DNA of 64,000 nt from positions 752,773 to 816,772 of the forward strand of contig CAWKDV010000001.1 of NCBI GenBank assembly GCA_963848495.1. The letters are read 5' to 3'. Of the stretch, positions 16,804-26,164 are shown in pieces; within the stretch, counting starts at the first letter, position 1; each line of letters starts with the position of its first letter. The notes beneath the pieces are model-generated. The model saw only the letters and a program-made list of their open reading frames with translations. It had not been told where the DNA came from and did not search any database. Both the position numbers and the translations under genes were made by a program. The stretch comes from JAICJR01 sp963848495. Its GTDB lineage: Bacteria; Actinomycetota; Thermoleophilia; Solirubrobacterales; Thermoleophilaceae.

Positions 16804-17697
16804 CTACGGGGCGGCCAGCTCGGCCTGTGCCAGCAGCTCCGCCGCGCCTACGGCCAGGAGCCGGGCCGCCATCTCCTCACCCAGTGTCACCGGATCGCCC
16901 GCCGCGCCGCTCAGTGTGTCGCGGATCCAGGTGCTGCCGTCGGGCAGGCCGACGAAGGCGTCCAGGGTCAGCGTGTCCTTGTCCGTCAGCCGCGCGTAGG
17001 CGGCGATCGGCGTGCGGCAGCTCGCGTCGAGTGGCTCGACGAGCGCGCGCTCGGCCGTGAGGCAGATCAGCGCGTCGCGGTGGGTGAGCTTTGCGGCGAG
17101 CTTGGCGGTCTCGGTGTCGTCCGCCCGCGCCTCGAGGGCGAGGCAGCCCTGGCCGGGGGCGGGGGTGAGGGCGTCGAGCGGCGTGCCCTCGCCGGCGCGG
17201 CCGAGACGTGCCAGGCCGGCGGCGGCCAGCACGATCGCGTCGTAGTCGCCGTCGGCCAGGCGCCGGAGGCGCGTGTCGACGTTGCCGCGCAGGTCCTCGA
17301 CCTGGAGATCCGGCCGCGCGGCCAGAAGCTGGGCGCGGCGCCGCAGGCTGCTCGTCCCGACGGTCGCGCCCTCTTTCAGGTCATCGAGCGCCGCGGCGCC
17401 GCAGAGCGAGTCACGCGGATCCGCGCGCTCCGGCACGGCCACGATCGCCAGGCCGTCGGGCAGCTCGCCCGGCACGTCCTTCGCGGAGTGCACCGCCAGG
17501 TCGACCTCCTCCGCCAGCAGCGCCTCCTCGATCTCCTTGACGAAGCGCGACTTGTCGTCGCCCTTGCGCTCGTCGCCTGAGGTGCGGATCGGCAGGACGT
17601 CGACCTCGGCGCCGAGCGCCGTGAGAGCGTCCGCGACCAGGCCCGTCTGTGCGAGTGCGAGCGCGCTGCCGCGCGTGCCGATCCTGATCCGGGACAT
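16804..17697 (-). CDS. hemC: Hydroxymethylbilane synthase (porphobilinogen deaminase)
   Basis: A 297-residue cytosolic enzyme that polymerises four porphobilinogens to hydroxymethylbilane. IRIGTRGSALALAQ, VHSAKDVPGELP, VEDLRGNVDTRL, PAPGQGCLALEAR and the dipyrromethane-cofactor cysteine in PLDASCRTPIAAY are all present. CATACT lies 7 nt before ATG 17697, suggesting a leaderless transcript; a strong terminator hairpin sits 26 bases further upstream. The product feeds the cobA-hemD protein encoded next. Confidence 0.95.
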   Translation of the reverse strand: MSRIRIGTRGSALALAQTGLVADALTALGAEVDVLPIRTSGDERKGDDKSRFVKEIEEALLAEEVDLAVHSAKDVPGELPDGLAIVAVPERADPRDSLCGAAALDDLKEGATVGTSSLRRRAQLLAARPDLQVEDLRGNVDTRLRRLADGDYDAIVLAAAGLARLGRAGEGTPLDALTPAPGQGCLALEARADDTETAKLAAKLTHRDALICLTAERALVEPLDASCRTPIAAYARLTDKDTLTLDAFVGLPDGSTWIRDTLSGAAGDPVTLGEEMAARLLAVGAAELLAQAELAAP

Positions 17698-17722
17698 CGC
17701 GGCGAGTATGGCGCAGCATGCA

Positions 17723-17749
17723 GGGAGCCCGGCATCGCGCCGGGCTCCC
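17723..17749 (-). terminator. Terminator hairpin after the 962-aa secreted protein gene
   Basis: Perfect 11-bp stem GGGAGCCCGGC / GCCGGGCTCCC with a 5-nt loop (ATCGC). It lies between the stop of the leftward secreted-protein gene and the hemC start, so it insulates hemC from the gene upstream. No U-tract is evident. Confidence 0.75.
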
Positions 17750-17772
17750 CGGTGACCAGTGAGCGGGTGGCC

Positions 17773-20661
17773 CTAACGCCCGCGCACAGTCACGCTTGTC
17801 GCCTTCGAGTAGCCGAGCTCGTACGGATAGCTCGCCTCGCGCCGCACCCGGACGCGGAACTTGTAGAGAACGAGTCCGCTCGTCGCCTCGAAGCGATACC
17901 GGTAGCTCCAGTTGCCCTTCTTGTCGGTTCGCGGCGTGGCGAACGTGCGCCACTTGCCGCGGTAGAAGGCCTGCAGATCGACGATCTTCAGGCCGCCGAC
18001 CACCGGCTGCCCGACCCTTCCCGAGAAGGTCACGGCATCTCCGTTGACCACCGCATGACGGCTGACCCTAAGCGTCGAGCTTGCCGACACGAGGAGCTTC
18101 ACCTGGCTTGAAGCCGGGTGGAGGGTCTCGTTGCCGTCGAACTGGAAGCGGACGCTCCGGCTCGGCCCCTTTGCCGCGTGGTATTCGAAGCCGCCGTCCC
18201 GGCTCGTCCTCACCGTGGCCACGCGAACCTCGGGCTGGCCAGTCGACTCGAGCCGTTGATAGACGTCCACGGCCTGGCCGGCGATCGGCTGATCGTCGCT
18301 CGACCGGAGCACGCCCTTGATCACCGCCGTCTTGCCGTACGCGACCGTCAGCGTCGGCACCGTTCCGGTCACGAGCGGGCTCCGGCGATCAGCCTTCCGC
18401 CGCTGCTTGCGAACCTTCGCCATGCACTTCTTCGACTTGCGGCACCTGGCCGAGACTTTGCGCGGCTTCGCCTGAGTCGCAGCCGTCACGATTCCCGCCG
18501 TCATCCGGGTGTCGAACCGGAACGGGGCTGGGCGCAGCTCGATCCGCCCATCGCGCCGCCGGTTGGACACCGTCTGGTTGCCCGCCACGTCCTGGACCTT
18601 GGCCTGGAACTCGTAGCTCCCGGGCTCGAGGTTCGAGTCGTCGACGGTCGCAAACAGGTGATCGCCGCCGAACTGGGTCGCCAGTTCGGTCCAGCCGGCG
18701 TTGCCCTGCTTGCGGAACTCGATCACGCCCCCTGCGATCCCGGACGTCCGGTCGGACACCGCGACGCTGATCGCGCTGGGCTGTGACGGATCCTGGGCCT
18801 CGAAGGCCACCAGTTCCGGCGGCGTCTGATCGATCTTGAACTGGATCGTCTTCTCCGGCGAGCTGTTGCCGGCGGAGTCCACTGCCCTGAACGTGACCGT
18901 GTGCCTGCCATCGGCGGGTACCGCAACCGAGGTCGTTTGGCCGGGTATGTCGACCGCCTGCGCGCCGTCAACCCGGTACTCCAGCTCGTGCATCCCGGAA
19001 AGCTGCGCTTGATCCGTGCCGGTCAGGGTCAGCGCGACCGGCCCACGCCGCCATTCGCCCGGATCCGGAGCTCCGGCGACTGAGACGTCGGGGGCCGTCT
19101 TGTCGACGTCGATCTCGGTGCTGCCGACGTCGTCGTCGGTTGCCGGGACGCTCGCTCCGGAGATCGCCCGCGCCCTGACCAGGTTCCGGCCTTCGGGAAG
19201 GTCACCCAACGTGATGGTCGCGTGACTTCCGCTGGCGTTGGGCACCGTCCCGGGCTTGGTCCCATCCGCCGTCACCGCATAGCCGGCGATCCCGGAGGGT
19301 CCAACCCTGGCGTCGCGCGCCAGGCTCACCGCCTGCGCCACCGCCTTCGCCTCCTGCGCGCCCAGCCATCCGCTCCGGGCCTCAGGCGCGGACAGCCCCG
19401 GCACCGTCGGGTCGTACTGCAGATGCACCGGATCGGAGATTTGCGCCGAGTCCGCGTTCCCGGCGCGGTCCTCCAGCCAGAGGCGCAGCAGGTAGTCGCC
19501 CGGATCCGGCACCGCAACGTGGTTCAACGCCTCGATGCCGTCGCCGGCCGTGCGGCGATCGGCGACCGGGCAGTTCGCCGGGTCATTCGCCTTGCAGAGC
19601 GAGTAGTGCGCGGCGACGATCGGCGAGCCGCTGCCCTGAGCGGGGGCGGTCCAGGAGACGTTGAAGTCGTTCGTGCTCCGCCACCCTGACTGACCCTCGA
19701 GCCTGGGGCTCCCGGGCTCAACGGGCGCGTGGTTGTCGACGTTGATCTGCCCCGACGCGACCGTGGGCATCCGCGCGCCGTCATAGGTGACCGCCTCGAG
19801 GAAGTGCTGCCCGTCCGACAGCCTCGAGGTGTCGAACGCCCACCAGTCGTCCTGGCGCTGGCCACACGGGGTGGCGAACGTGTAGTCGCACGCGTGCCCC
19901 TGGCTCTCGTAGGTCTTGCCGTCGACCCGGATCTCGTTCTCCTGGATGCCGTCCGCGTTGTCGAGGCCTGTAACCAGGACGCCGCGCACGCCGCGCTGCC
20001 AGGCGCCGGTCCAGAGGTCGCCCGATGGCCGGATCGTCGGAGCCGTGAAGTCGTTCACCGTGACCCTCGCTCCGTACAGCAGGAAGTAGGCCTTGTTGGT
20101 GCTGGCGTTGCTGCAGCCCGGCGCCGGGTTGAGGCAGCCGACCTCGACCCGCACCTCGCTGGAGCCGCTGAGCGGGATGTACCTGTTGGTTCCCTGATCC
20201 GCGCACAGCTCGGTGGCGCTCGGCCAGCATCCGGCTCGAAGCGCGAAGTCGTCCTGCAGGCCGGCATACATCCCGGATGCGTTAGCTCGGCTCGTCCAGT
20301 AGGTGGCCGTCACGCTGTCGAGGTTGTTGCCGGCCGGTGCCGTGAACTTCCAGCCGCCGAGGCCACCCGACCCGACCCAGGTCGCCGCCTGGTGGTTGCG
20401 CACCCACAGGCCAGTGCTGAAGTTCGTCTGGATGTGCTGAGCGGGGCATCCCTGCCCGAACACCACCTCCGGCGACGATGAATATGCGCTCCAGCTGTTG
20501 TTCTGCGTCCCTCCGGGCGAGTCGTCGCAGACCGTGACGTCGTAGGTGTACGCGCTCGCGGCGCCCGGGATGAGTGCAGCTCCGGCGAGGGCGGCGACCG
20601 TGGCCAGCACCGCCATCGCACCCCGCGCAGACTGCTCCGTTGTTGTGTCGTCCTTGATCAC
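17773..20661 (-). CDS. Secreted multi-domain Ig-like repeat protein (paralogue 1)
   Basis: A 962-residue protein. A signal peptide (hydrophobic MAVLATVAALAGAALIPGAASA) is followed by an N-terminal domain of about 200 residues beginning YTYDVTVCDDSPGG, rich in Cys, Trp and Asn. Several Ig-like/OmpL47-type modules follow, marked by VDGAQAVDIPG, DGRHTVTFRAVDSAGNSS and DQTPPE. A Lys/Arg/Cys-rich linker (RCRKSKKC) leads to a C-terminal beta-rich module resembling carboxypeptidase-regulatory domains. It should be exported and surface-associated or extracellular. GTG 20661 has GGAAGGA nine bases upstream. Function is unknown; its paralogue is upstream in the same orientation. Confidence 0.8.
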   Translation of the reverse strand: MIKDDTTTEQSARGAMAVLATVAALAGAALIPGAASAYTYDVTVCDDSPGGTQNNSWSAYSSSPEVVFGQGCPAQHIQTNFSTGLWVRNHQAATWVGSGGLGGWKFTAPAGNNLDSVTATYWTSRANASGMYAGLQDDFALRAGCWPSATELCADQGTNRYIPLSGSSEVRVEVGCLNPAPGCSNASTNKAYFLLYGARVTVNDFTAPTIRPSGDLWTGAWQRGVRGVLVTGLDNADGIQENEIRVDGKTYESQGHACDYTFATPCGQRQDDWWAFDTSRLSDGQHFLEAVTYDGARMPTVASGQINVDNHAPVEPGSPRLEGQSGWRSTNDFNVSWTAPAQGSGSPIVAAHYSLCKANDPANCPVADRRTAGDGIEALNHVAVPDPGDYLLRLWLEDRAGNADSAQISDPVHLQYDPTVPGLSAPEARSGWLGAQEAKAVAQAVSLARDARVGPSGIAGYAVTADGTKPGTVPNASGSHATITLGDLPEGRNLVRARAISGASVPATDDDVGSTEIDVDKTAPDVSVAGAPDPGEWRRGPVALTLTGTDQAQLSGMHELEYRVDGAQAVDIPGQTTSVAVPADGRHTVTFRAVDSAGNSSPEKTIQFKIDQTPPELVAFEAQDPSQPSAISVAVSDRTSGIAGGVIEFRKQGNAGWTELATQFGGDHLFATVDDSNLEPGSYEFQAKVQDVAGNQTVSNRRRDGRIELRPAPFRFDTRMTAGIVTAATQAKPRKVSARCRKSKKCMAKVRKQRRKADRRSPLVTGTVPTLTVAYGKTAVIKGVLRSSDDQPIAGQAVDVYQRLESTGQPEVRVATVRTSRDGGFEYHAAKGPSRSVRFQFDGNETLHPASSQVKLLVSASSTLRVSRHAVVNGDAVTFSGRVGQPVVGGLKIVDLQAFYRGKWRTFATPRTDKKGNWSYRYRFEATSGLVLYKFRVRVRREASYPYELGYSKATSVTVRGR

Positions 20662-20722
20662 TGAACTGGGTCCTTCCAGATCTCGTGTTGTCGGTGTTGG
20701 GGGGTTACCTCTCTAAGGGAGG

Positions 20723-23700
20723 TCAGCGCCTTTTTCGCCCCCTGGGGCGAGCCTTCGGCTTCGGCTTGAGCTTCTTCCTCGCCTTCACGCACGCGCGCGA
20801 GCGGGACTTGCTCGTGCAGCGGGTCCGGCGCGGCTTTGCCTTCTTGGGCTTGGTGGTCTTTGCGGGCGCCTTGGGAGTGGGAACGGGCGCCGCCTTCGCG
20901 GGCGGGCTCGGCTGGGCGCTCGGTGGCTGTGGCTGCGGCTGCGGCTGCGGTGCCGGTGCCGGCTCGGGGGCGGGCGGCGCCGGGTAGCTCACGCGCATCG
21001 GGATCCCGTCCGCGAGCGTCGCTGTCGTCGTGCGGTTGCCCGCGCCGTCCACCACCGTCGCTCGCAGCTCGTAGCCGAAGCCGGCGAGCTTCGAGGGATC
21101 GAGCTCGGCATGCAGCCCGTCCTCGCGCACGCTGGTCGGCACCGCGATCCAGTCCGCGTCGCCTGCGCGGCGCAGCTCCACCGTTCCGCCGGCCAGGCCC
21201 GAGGTCGCGTCCGACGCAGCGACGACCACCTCGGCCGGCGCCTCCCCGGGGGGCTCGAAGAACACCGAATCCGGCGGGGTCTGATCCACGAGCACCTCGA
21301 CGGAGTCCTCGGGCGACTCATTGCCGGCCGCGTCGACTGCGCTGAACCGGACCACGTGCCGCCCGTCGGTCTCAACCGGGACGACAGCATGGTCACCGGC
21401 AGCGTGCCCGCTCGCGCCATCGTCCCGGTAGGCGATGTGGTGGACGCCGGACAGGCCTGGCTGGTCGACCGCCGCCAGCACGACTTCGACCGCACTGGCC
21501 TGCCAGCCGCCGTCGGCGCCGGTTGCCTTGACCGACGGCGCGCTGCGATCGACCCGCAGGAGACCCGTGCCCACCTTCGTGGAAGGGATGCCAGCGACCG
21601 AGATGGCCCGCGCCTTCACCACCGTCTCGCCTTCGGCGACGGACTCGATCCACGTCGCGCCGTCTGGGCCGGCCGTCGCGACATAGCCGGGGTAGGAGCC
21701 GTCGGTGGTGATCGCGTACCCGGAAATGCCCGATAGCGGGGCGGGGGCGTTCACCGTGAAGGCAAAGCGTCCCGCGGCGTGGATCCACCCATCGGGAAGC
21801 TGTGGCTCCGCGCGTCCCGGCTCCTCGGTGTCGATCTTGAAGCGGACAACCGCCGGCTGGGAGCGGTTGCCGGCTACATCCGACGCGTAGTAGCTGACCT
21901 CGTGATGCCCGGACTCGGCCACCGTGACGGTGGCGCTCTCAGCAGACTCGACGATCTCCGACCCGCTATCCACTCGATACGCGATCCGCTGAACGCCGGA
22001 GAGCCCGTCCTGCGCCCTCACCCGCAGGCGAACCGCGCCCGCCTGCCACTGCTCGGGATCCGGCGCACCCTCCACCGCCGGCTCGGGCGCCGTGCGATCC
22101 ACGTTGAGCTCGACCGAGCTCGATCGCGTCGACGCCAGCCCGGAGCCGGACACCGCCCGGACCTTCACCACCGTGGTGCCCTCGGGGAGCCGGTTCAGCT
22201 CGAGTTGCGCCGCCTCGGTGTCGGCCACGGCGTCCGGCTCGGAGCCGTCGCTCGTGAACGACCAGCCTTTCAGGCCGGACAGTGGCGTGGCCCCGGCCAG
22301 CTCAACGCGCTGCGTGTAGCCGTCGCTCGTCAACCAGTCCGGAGCGGGGTTGAGCCCGGCGGCCGGCGGCGGCGTCGAGTCGATGCGGAACGCCACCGTC
22401 TGCGTAGCCGAGCTGTTGCCCGCCAGGTCTGCGGCGCGGAACGCGACGACATGCTCCCCGTCGCCGCTGACCGCCACCACTGCCTGGCCGCCGCTCGTGT
22501 CGCGCGGCGCCCCGCCGTCGACGCAGTAGGTCACATGCCCTCCGGTCATGCCGGAGAGCTCCGCCTGGTCCGAGGCGATGAACGTCAGGGAGACGCCGGC
22601 CGGCTGCCAGGCGTCCGGGTCCGGCGCTCCCGCGACGGTGACACTCGGCGGCGTGCGGTCGACATGCAGCACGGTCGAGCCGATCTCGTGCGACGCCACA
22701 CCGGCGGCGGAGAGCGCGCGCGACCTGATCGTCACCTCGCCCTCGGGCAAGCCGGTCAGGTGGTAGGCGCCAGCGGATCCTGTGTCCGAGGTCGCGTCGG
22801 GCTCGCTGCCGTCGCTCGTCACCGAGTAGCCGGCGATCCCGGACGGCGGGGCGGCGCCCGCGAGCCGCACGACTCCGTCGAAGCTCGAGGCGCTCAACCA
22901 ACGGTCGCTGCCAGATGGCACCGACAGGCCCGGGTCGGTGTCGTCGAAGCGCAGGTGGATGGGATCCGAGGCGTTCGTCTCGCTCGCGTTGCCGGCCTCG
23001 TCTCCGAGCCAGACCCTGAGGGTGTAGTCGCCGGGCCCCGGCACCTGCACGCCGGTCAGCGAGTCGGTCGCTTGGCGGGACTCGACCGTGCAGCGTCCGT
23101 CGACGTCGCACAGCTTCGCGTAGGCGGTATGCACAGGCGCGAGCTGGCCGGCCGGCGCCTCCCAGGTGAGGTCGAAGGAGTTGCTTGTCCGCCAGGCCTG
23201 CCCGCCGCCGAGGATCAGATTCTCCGGCCTGGCGGGAGCGCTCGCGTCGTAGCGCAGATGCACCGGGTCGGAGGCGTTCGCCGGCTCGACGTTGCCCTTG
23301 GCGTCCTCGAGCCAGATCCTCAGCGCCCAGTCCCCATCGTGAGGCACCCGCACGTCGTGAAGCGAGGCGATGCCGTTTCCGGTCTGCACCTGCGGCGCCA
23401 CGCAGGCCGACACGTCGCAGAGCTGCCAGTGAGCCTTGGCGATGGCCGTCCCGCCATCGACCGGGTTGGTCCACGAGACGTCGTAGACGGCAGCGGCGCG
23501 CCAGCCCTCGCCCTGCGTGACGCTGACCGCCGCGGCCTTCGCGGGGGCGGTGTTGTCGACGCTGAAGTTGTACGGAGTGCTCGTCCGAGCGTTGTTGGCC
23601 GTGTCGAGCGCCGTGACGATGAGCGTGTGTGGCCCGTCCGCCAGGCGTGTCGTGTCGAACGATTGGCTGCTGCCGGCGACGTTCGGGCACGGCACCTTGC

Positions 23701-24472
23701 GTGTGTAGTCGCAAGTGCTCGCCAGCGATCCTCGGTCGACGCCGTCGACGGCGAAGCTCACGGCCTTGATCCCGACGTTGTCGGAGGCGTCGTAGGTCAC
23801 CGACTGATCGCCCGATACGACGCCGCCGGCGCCGGACAGACCGCCGCCGGTCACCGACAGCGCCGGAGCGCTCGGGTCGATGACGCGCACGGCGGCGGAG
23901 CGCACGAACATCGCGATCTGGGAGCCCGTCGTGCTGCTCACCCCGTTGTGGCTGCACCAGGTGCTGTAGATGCAGCCGACGGAGTAGCCGACGTTGCTCG
24001 ACCCGCCCGCGGCGATCCAGGTCGTGGTCCCGGGCGTCGTCCCCCACGAGCAGCTGTAGGGCACGTCTCCGTAGTTGCAGCCCTGGAGCGGGGTCGAGTC
24101 GGCGCCCCAGCGGCCCCACCACCAGTTCTGGCCCTTGCGCTCGACCGAGTAGTCGGTGCTGACGCCGTCGATGCTGGTACCGGCCGGCGCGTGGAACAAC
24201 CAGCGCGCGTACTGGCCGGTGTAGGAGACGAGCGCGTTGTCGACGACGTTGTAGAGAGCCATCCCCGAGAGCGCAGACCCGTGCGTCGGGCAGTTCACCG
24301 GCGCGGCGATGCCCGGGTCGTTGGTGTCGAAGGTCCACGACTGGACCGAGCCGTTGGGGGCCGCGTCGCAGGCGAGAACGTCGTAGGTGCCGGCCTGAGC
24401 CGGAGGAGCGAACGCGGCAAAGGCGGACAGCGCGACGACGAGTCCGCGGCAGCGGACAGTGACCTTGTGCAA
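20723..24472 (-). CDS. Secreted multi-domain Ig-like repeat protein (paralogue 2)
   Basis: About 1249 residues. The signal peptide (LVVALSAFAAFAPPAQAG) precedes an N-terminal domain starting TYDVLACDAAPNG that aligns with paralogue 1. Many Ig-like modules follow, with recurring VDRTPPS/T, GAPDP..W and AGNSS/R motifs. The C-terminus is a Pro/Gln stretch and then a strongly basic Lys/Arg tail, which could bind cell-wall polymers or DNA. The start is set at TTG 24472, with AAGGGA 5-7 bases upstream; a GTG at 24646 would place the signal peptide internally. Only 61 bp separate it from paralogue 1, so one transcript is likely. Confidence 0.8.
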   Translation of the reverse strand: MHKVTVRCRGLVVALSAFAAFAPPAQAGTYDVLACDAAPNGSVQSWTFDTNDPGIAAPVNCPTHGSALSGMALYNVVDNALVSYTGQYARWLFHAPAGTSIDGVSTDYSVERKGQNWWWGRWGADSTPLQGCNYGDVPYSCSWGTTPGTTTWIAAGGSSNVGYSVGCIYSTWCSHNGVSSTTGSQIAMFVRSAAVRVIDPSAPALSVTGGGLSGAGGVVSGDQSVTYDASDNVGIKAVSFAVDGVDRGSLASTCDYTRKVPCPNVAGSSQSFDTTRLADGPHTLIVTALDTANNARTSTPYNFSVDNTAPAKAAAVSVTQGEGWRAAAVYDVSWTNPVDGGTAIAKAHWQLCDVSACVAPQVQTGNGIASLHDVRVPHDGDWALRIWLEDAKGNVEPANASDPVHLRYDASAPARPENLILGGGQAWRTSNSFDLTWEAPAGQLAPVHTAYAKLCDVDGRCTVESRQATDSLTGVQVPGPGDYTLRVWLGDEAGNASETNASDPIHLRFDDTDPGLSVPSGSDRWLSASSFDGVVRLAGAAPPSGIAGYSVTSDGSEPDATSDTGSAGAYHLTGLPEGEVTIRSRALSAAGVASHEIGSTVLHVDRTPPSVTVAGAPDPDAWQPAGVSLTFIASDQAELSGMTGGHVTYCVDGGAPRDTSGGQAVVAVSGDGEHVVAFRAADLAGNSSATQTVAFRIDSTPPPAAGLNPAPDWLTSDGYTQRVELAGATPLSGLKGWSFTSDGSEPDAVADTEAAQLELNRLPEGTTVVKVRAVSGSGLASTRSSSVELNVDRTAPEPAVEGAPDPEQWQAGAVRLRVRAQDGLSGVQRIAYRVDSGSEIVESAESATVTVAESGHHEVSYYASDVAGNRSQPAVVRFKIDTEEPGRAEPQLPDGWIHAAGRFAFTVNAPAPLSGISGYAITTDGSYPGYVATAGPDGATWIESVAEGETVVKARAISVAGIPSTKVGTGLLRVDRSAPSVKATGADGGWQASAVEVVLAAVDQPGLSGVHHIAYRDDGASGHAAGDHAVVPVETDGRHVVRFSAVDAAGNESPEDSVEVLVDQTPPDSVFFEPPGEAPAEVVVAASDATSGLAGGTVELRRAGDADWIAVPTSVREDGLHAELDPSKLAGFGYELRATVVDGAGNRTTTATLADGIPMRVSYPAPPAPEPAPAPQPQPQPQPPSAQPSPPAKAAPVPTPKAPAKTTKPKKAKPRRTRCTSKSRSRACVKARKKLKPKPKARPRGRKRR

Positions 24473-24726
24473 GGTGGATCCCTTCAATAGCGGTGAGGCG
24501 GCAACGTCTCCGCCGTGGTCCGCACCCCCCGGGCCCCTGCTCGGTGTCGTGCGGTGAAGCCCAGTCCAACATGAGCCGGAGGTGCTCGCTACCGAAGTTC
24601 TCCGCATAGACGTAAACGTGCGCCAGATCCCCGCGTCCACGTCCACCGTCGTCGCGCCAAGGCCTCGATTCCCGAGCTGCGCGGCGGGGTAAGGTGCCGC
24701 TAGGCGACGAGGAGGACAATCAGCCG
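24473..24726. other. Divergent intergenic region
   Basis: About 250 bases between the start of secreted paralogue 2 (minus) and the baeRF gene (plus). It must contain both promoters. GAGGAGG near 24709 is the baeRF ribosome-binding site. I see no inverted repeat or recognised operator. Confidence 0.5.
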
Positions 24727-25872
24727 ATGCAGACGAACCAGCTGAATCGGAGCAAACTCCGCGAACTCGCGCATCTGCGCCCGGTCGGCGCGAAGGTCCT
24801 GAGCCTCTACCTCAACCTCGACCCTGCCGAGTTCGCCAGTCCCCAGGCGCGCAGCACCGAGATGCGCTCGCTCCTCGACGAGGCCGACCGCCGCCTGCGC
24901 AACGGCGAGAAGCTGAGCCACGACGAAAAGGTCCACCTGCGCGAGGACGTCGAGCGCGTGCGCGACTACTTCAGCGGCCCCGACTTCTCGGCGAAGGGTG
25001 CCCAGGCGCTGGCGATCTTCTGCTCGGGGCCCGCGGACCTGTTCGAGGTGATCAAGCTGCCGCGGCCGGTCGACACCGGCGTCGCCGTGGGCGACGCCCC
25101 CTTCCTCGAGCCGCTCACCGACATCGCCTTCGCGGGTAGCTGGGCGATCTTCCTCGTCAACCGCAAGATGGCCCGCATCCTGCGCGGCTCGCGCGAGAGC
25201 CTCGAGGAGGTGGCGCGCATCTCAGACGACGTGCACGGCTGGCACGACCAGGGCGGCTGGTCGCAGGCGCGGTACCAGCGCGGCATCCAGAAGGAGACGC
25301 ACGACCACGTGAACCACGCGGCCGACGTCCTCTTCCGCCGCTTCCGCAGCAACCCGTTCGACCGCCTCCTGATCGGCTGTCCGCAGGAGATGTGCCACGA
25401 CGTCGAGAAGCGCCTCCACCCCTACCTGCAGGAACGGATCGTGGGCCGCGTCGACGTCGATGTGGAGAACACGAACCCGGACAAGGTGCTCGCCGCCGCC
25501 GCTCCCAAGATGGAGGAAGAGGACAAGAAGCGCGAGCGCCAGGCGCTCGACCGGCTAGCCGAGGGACTGGGCGCCGGCGGCCGCGCGGCAGCCGGCCTCG
25601 ACGACGTGCTCGACGCCCTCAACCAGCGCAAGGTCGAGGTGCTCTTGTTCGAGAACGGCCTCCGCTGTCCCGGCGTGCTCTGCCCGCAGTGCGGCTGGGT
25701 CGGCGCCGACGGCGACACCTGCCCGGTCGACGACTCACAGCTCGACCACCTGCAGGACGTGATCGAGAGCGCCGTGCAGCTGGCGATCACCCAGTCGGCC
25801 GAGGTGATCGCAGTCCGCCACCACGAGGATCTGGACGGCCAGGCCTCGGTGGCGGCGCTGCTGCGGTTCTAG
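24727..25872 (+). CDS. Bacterial archaeo-eukaryotic release factor (baeRF) family protein
   Basis: A 381-residue protein related to the Vms1/ANKZF1-like and eRF1-like bacterial families. LRPVGAKVLSLYLNLDP, FLVNRKMARILRGS, a basic ARYQRGIQKETHDHVNHAAD segment, and LIGCPQEMCHDVEKRLHPYL follow the baeRF pattern. The C-terminus carries a zinc-ribbon pattern CPQCGWVGADGDTCP. Characterised relatives act on peptidyl-tRNA or stalled ribosomes; a GGQ-type loop is not obvious here. ATG 24727 was chosen over GTG/TTG codons upstream because GAGGAGG precedes it. It stands alone, divergent from the secreted proteins. Confidence 0.7.
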   Translation: MQTNQLNRSKLRELAHLRPVGAKVLSLYLNLDPAEFASPQARSTEMRSLLDEADRRLRNGEKLSHDEKVHLREDVERVRDYFSGPDFSAKGAQALAIFCSGPADLFEVIKLPRPVDTGVAVGDAPFLEPLTDIAFAGSWAIFLVNRKMARILRGSRESLEEVARISDDVHGWHDQGGWSQARYQRGIQKETHDHVNHAADVLFRRFRSNPFDRLLIGCPQEMCHDVEKRLHPYLQERIVGRVDVDVENTNPDKVLAAAAPKMEEEDKKRERQALDRLAEGLGAGGRAAAGLDDVLDALNQRKVEVLLFENGLRCPGVLCPQCGWVGADGDTCPVDDSQLDHLQDVIESAVQLAITQSAEVIAVRHHEDLDGQASVAALLRF

Positions 25873-25923
25873 AAAGACAACGGCGGACGGTCACCCGCCC
25901 GCCGCGATCAGCTTGAACCCCTG

Positions 25924-26094
25924 TCAGTAGCGGCGCGCGCCGAAGCGCCCGCCGAATCCGTAGCCCCCTGTCGGAATGCCCGTCACGAGGATCAGTACTG
26001 CGGCCACCACGCCCACGATGTACGGGAGACCCAGCGCTGAGCACAACCAGAAGACGACTGCCGCTACCAGGATCGCAATTAGAGTGCCGAACAA
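25924..26094 (-). CDS. Small two-helix membrane protein, 56 aa
   Basis: A short frame of 56 residues. Two adjacent hydrophobic helices (TLIAILVAAVVFWLCSALGL and YIVGVVAAVLILVTGI) are followed by a Gly/Arg tail GGYGFGGRFGARRY. Start TTG 26094, with GGGGG about seven bases upstream. I recognise no family. The hydrophobic pattern and aromatic-basic tail argue that it is real, but the weak start keeps confidence moderate. A longer overlapping frame on the same strand has no such structure and was set aside. Confidence 0.5.
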   Translation of the reverse strand: MFGTLIAILVAAVVFWLCSALGLPYIVGVVAAVLILVTGIPTGGYGFGGRFGARRY

Positions 26095-26164
26095 CAGAAA
26101 CGCCCCCTTTCGCCAAAGGCATTCCCTTCCCCGGTTCGGGGTAAACGGTGGCGCCGGTCAGGCC

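Noticed and set aside
16804..17697. Riboswitch ahead of the tetrapyrrole genes
   Set aside because: hemC appears leaderless and only a simple terminator hairpin lies upstream; no conserved cobalamin- or SAM-riboswitch elements were seen.
21779..24490. A 903-codon plus-strand open frame
   Set aside because: Antisense to secreted Ig-repeat paralogue 2. The translation is compositionally biased and has no recognisable motif.
22302..24719. An 805-codon minus-strand frame overlapping the Ig-repeat protein
   Set aside because: Same strand, shifted frame. The real frame has a signal peptide and repeated Ig motifs; this one is Arg-rich noise.
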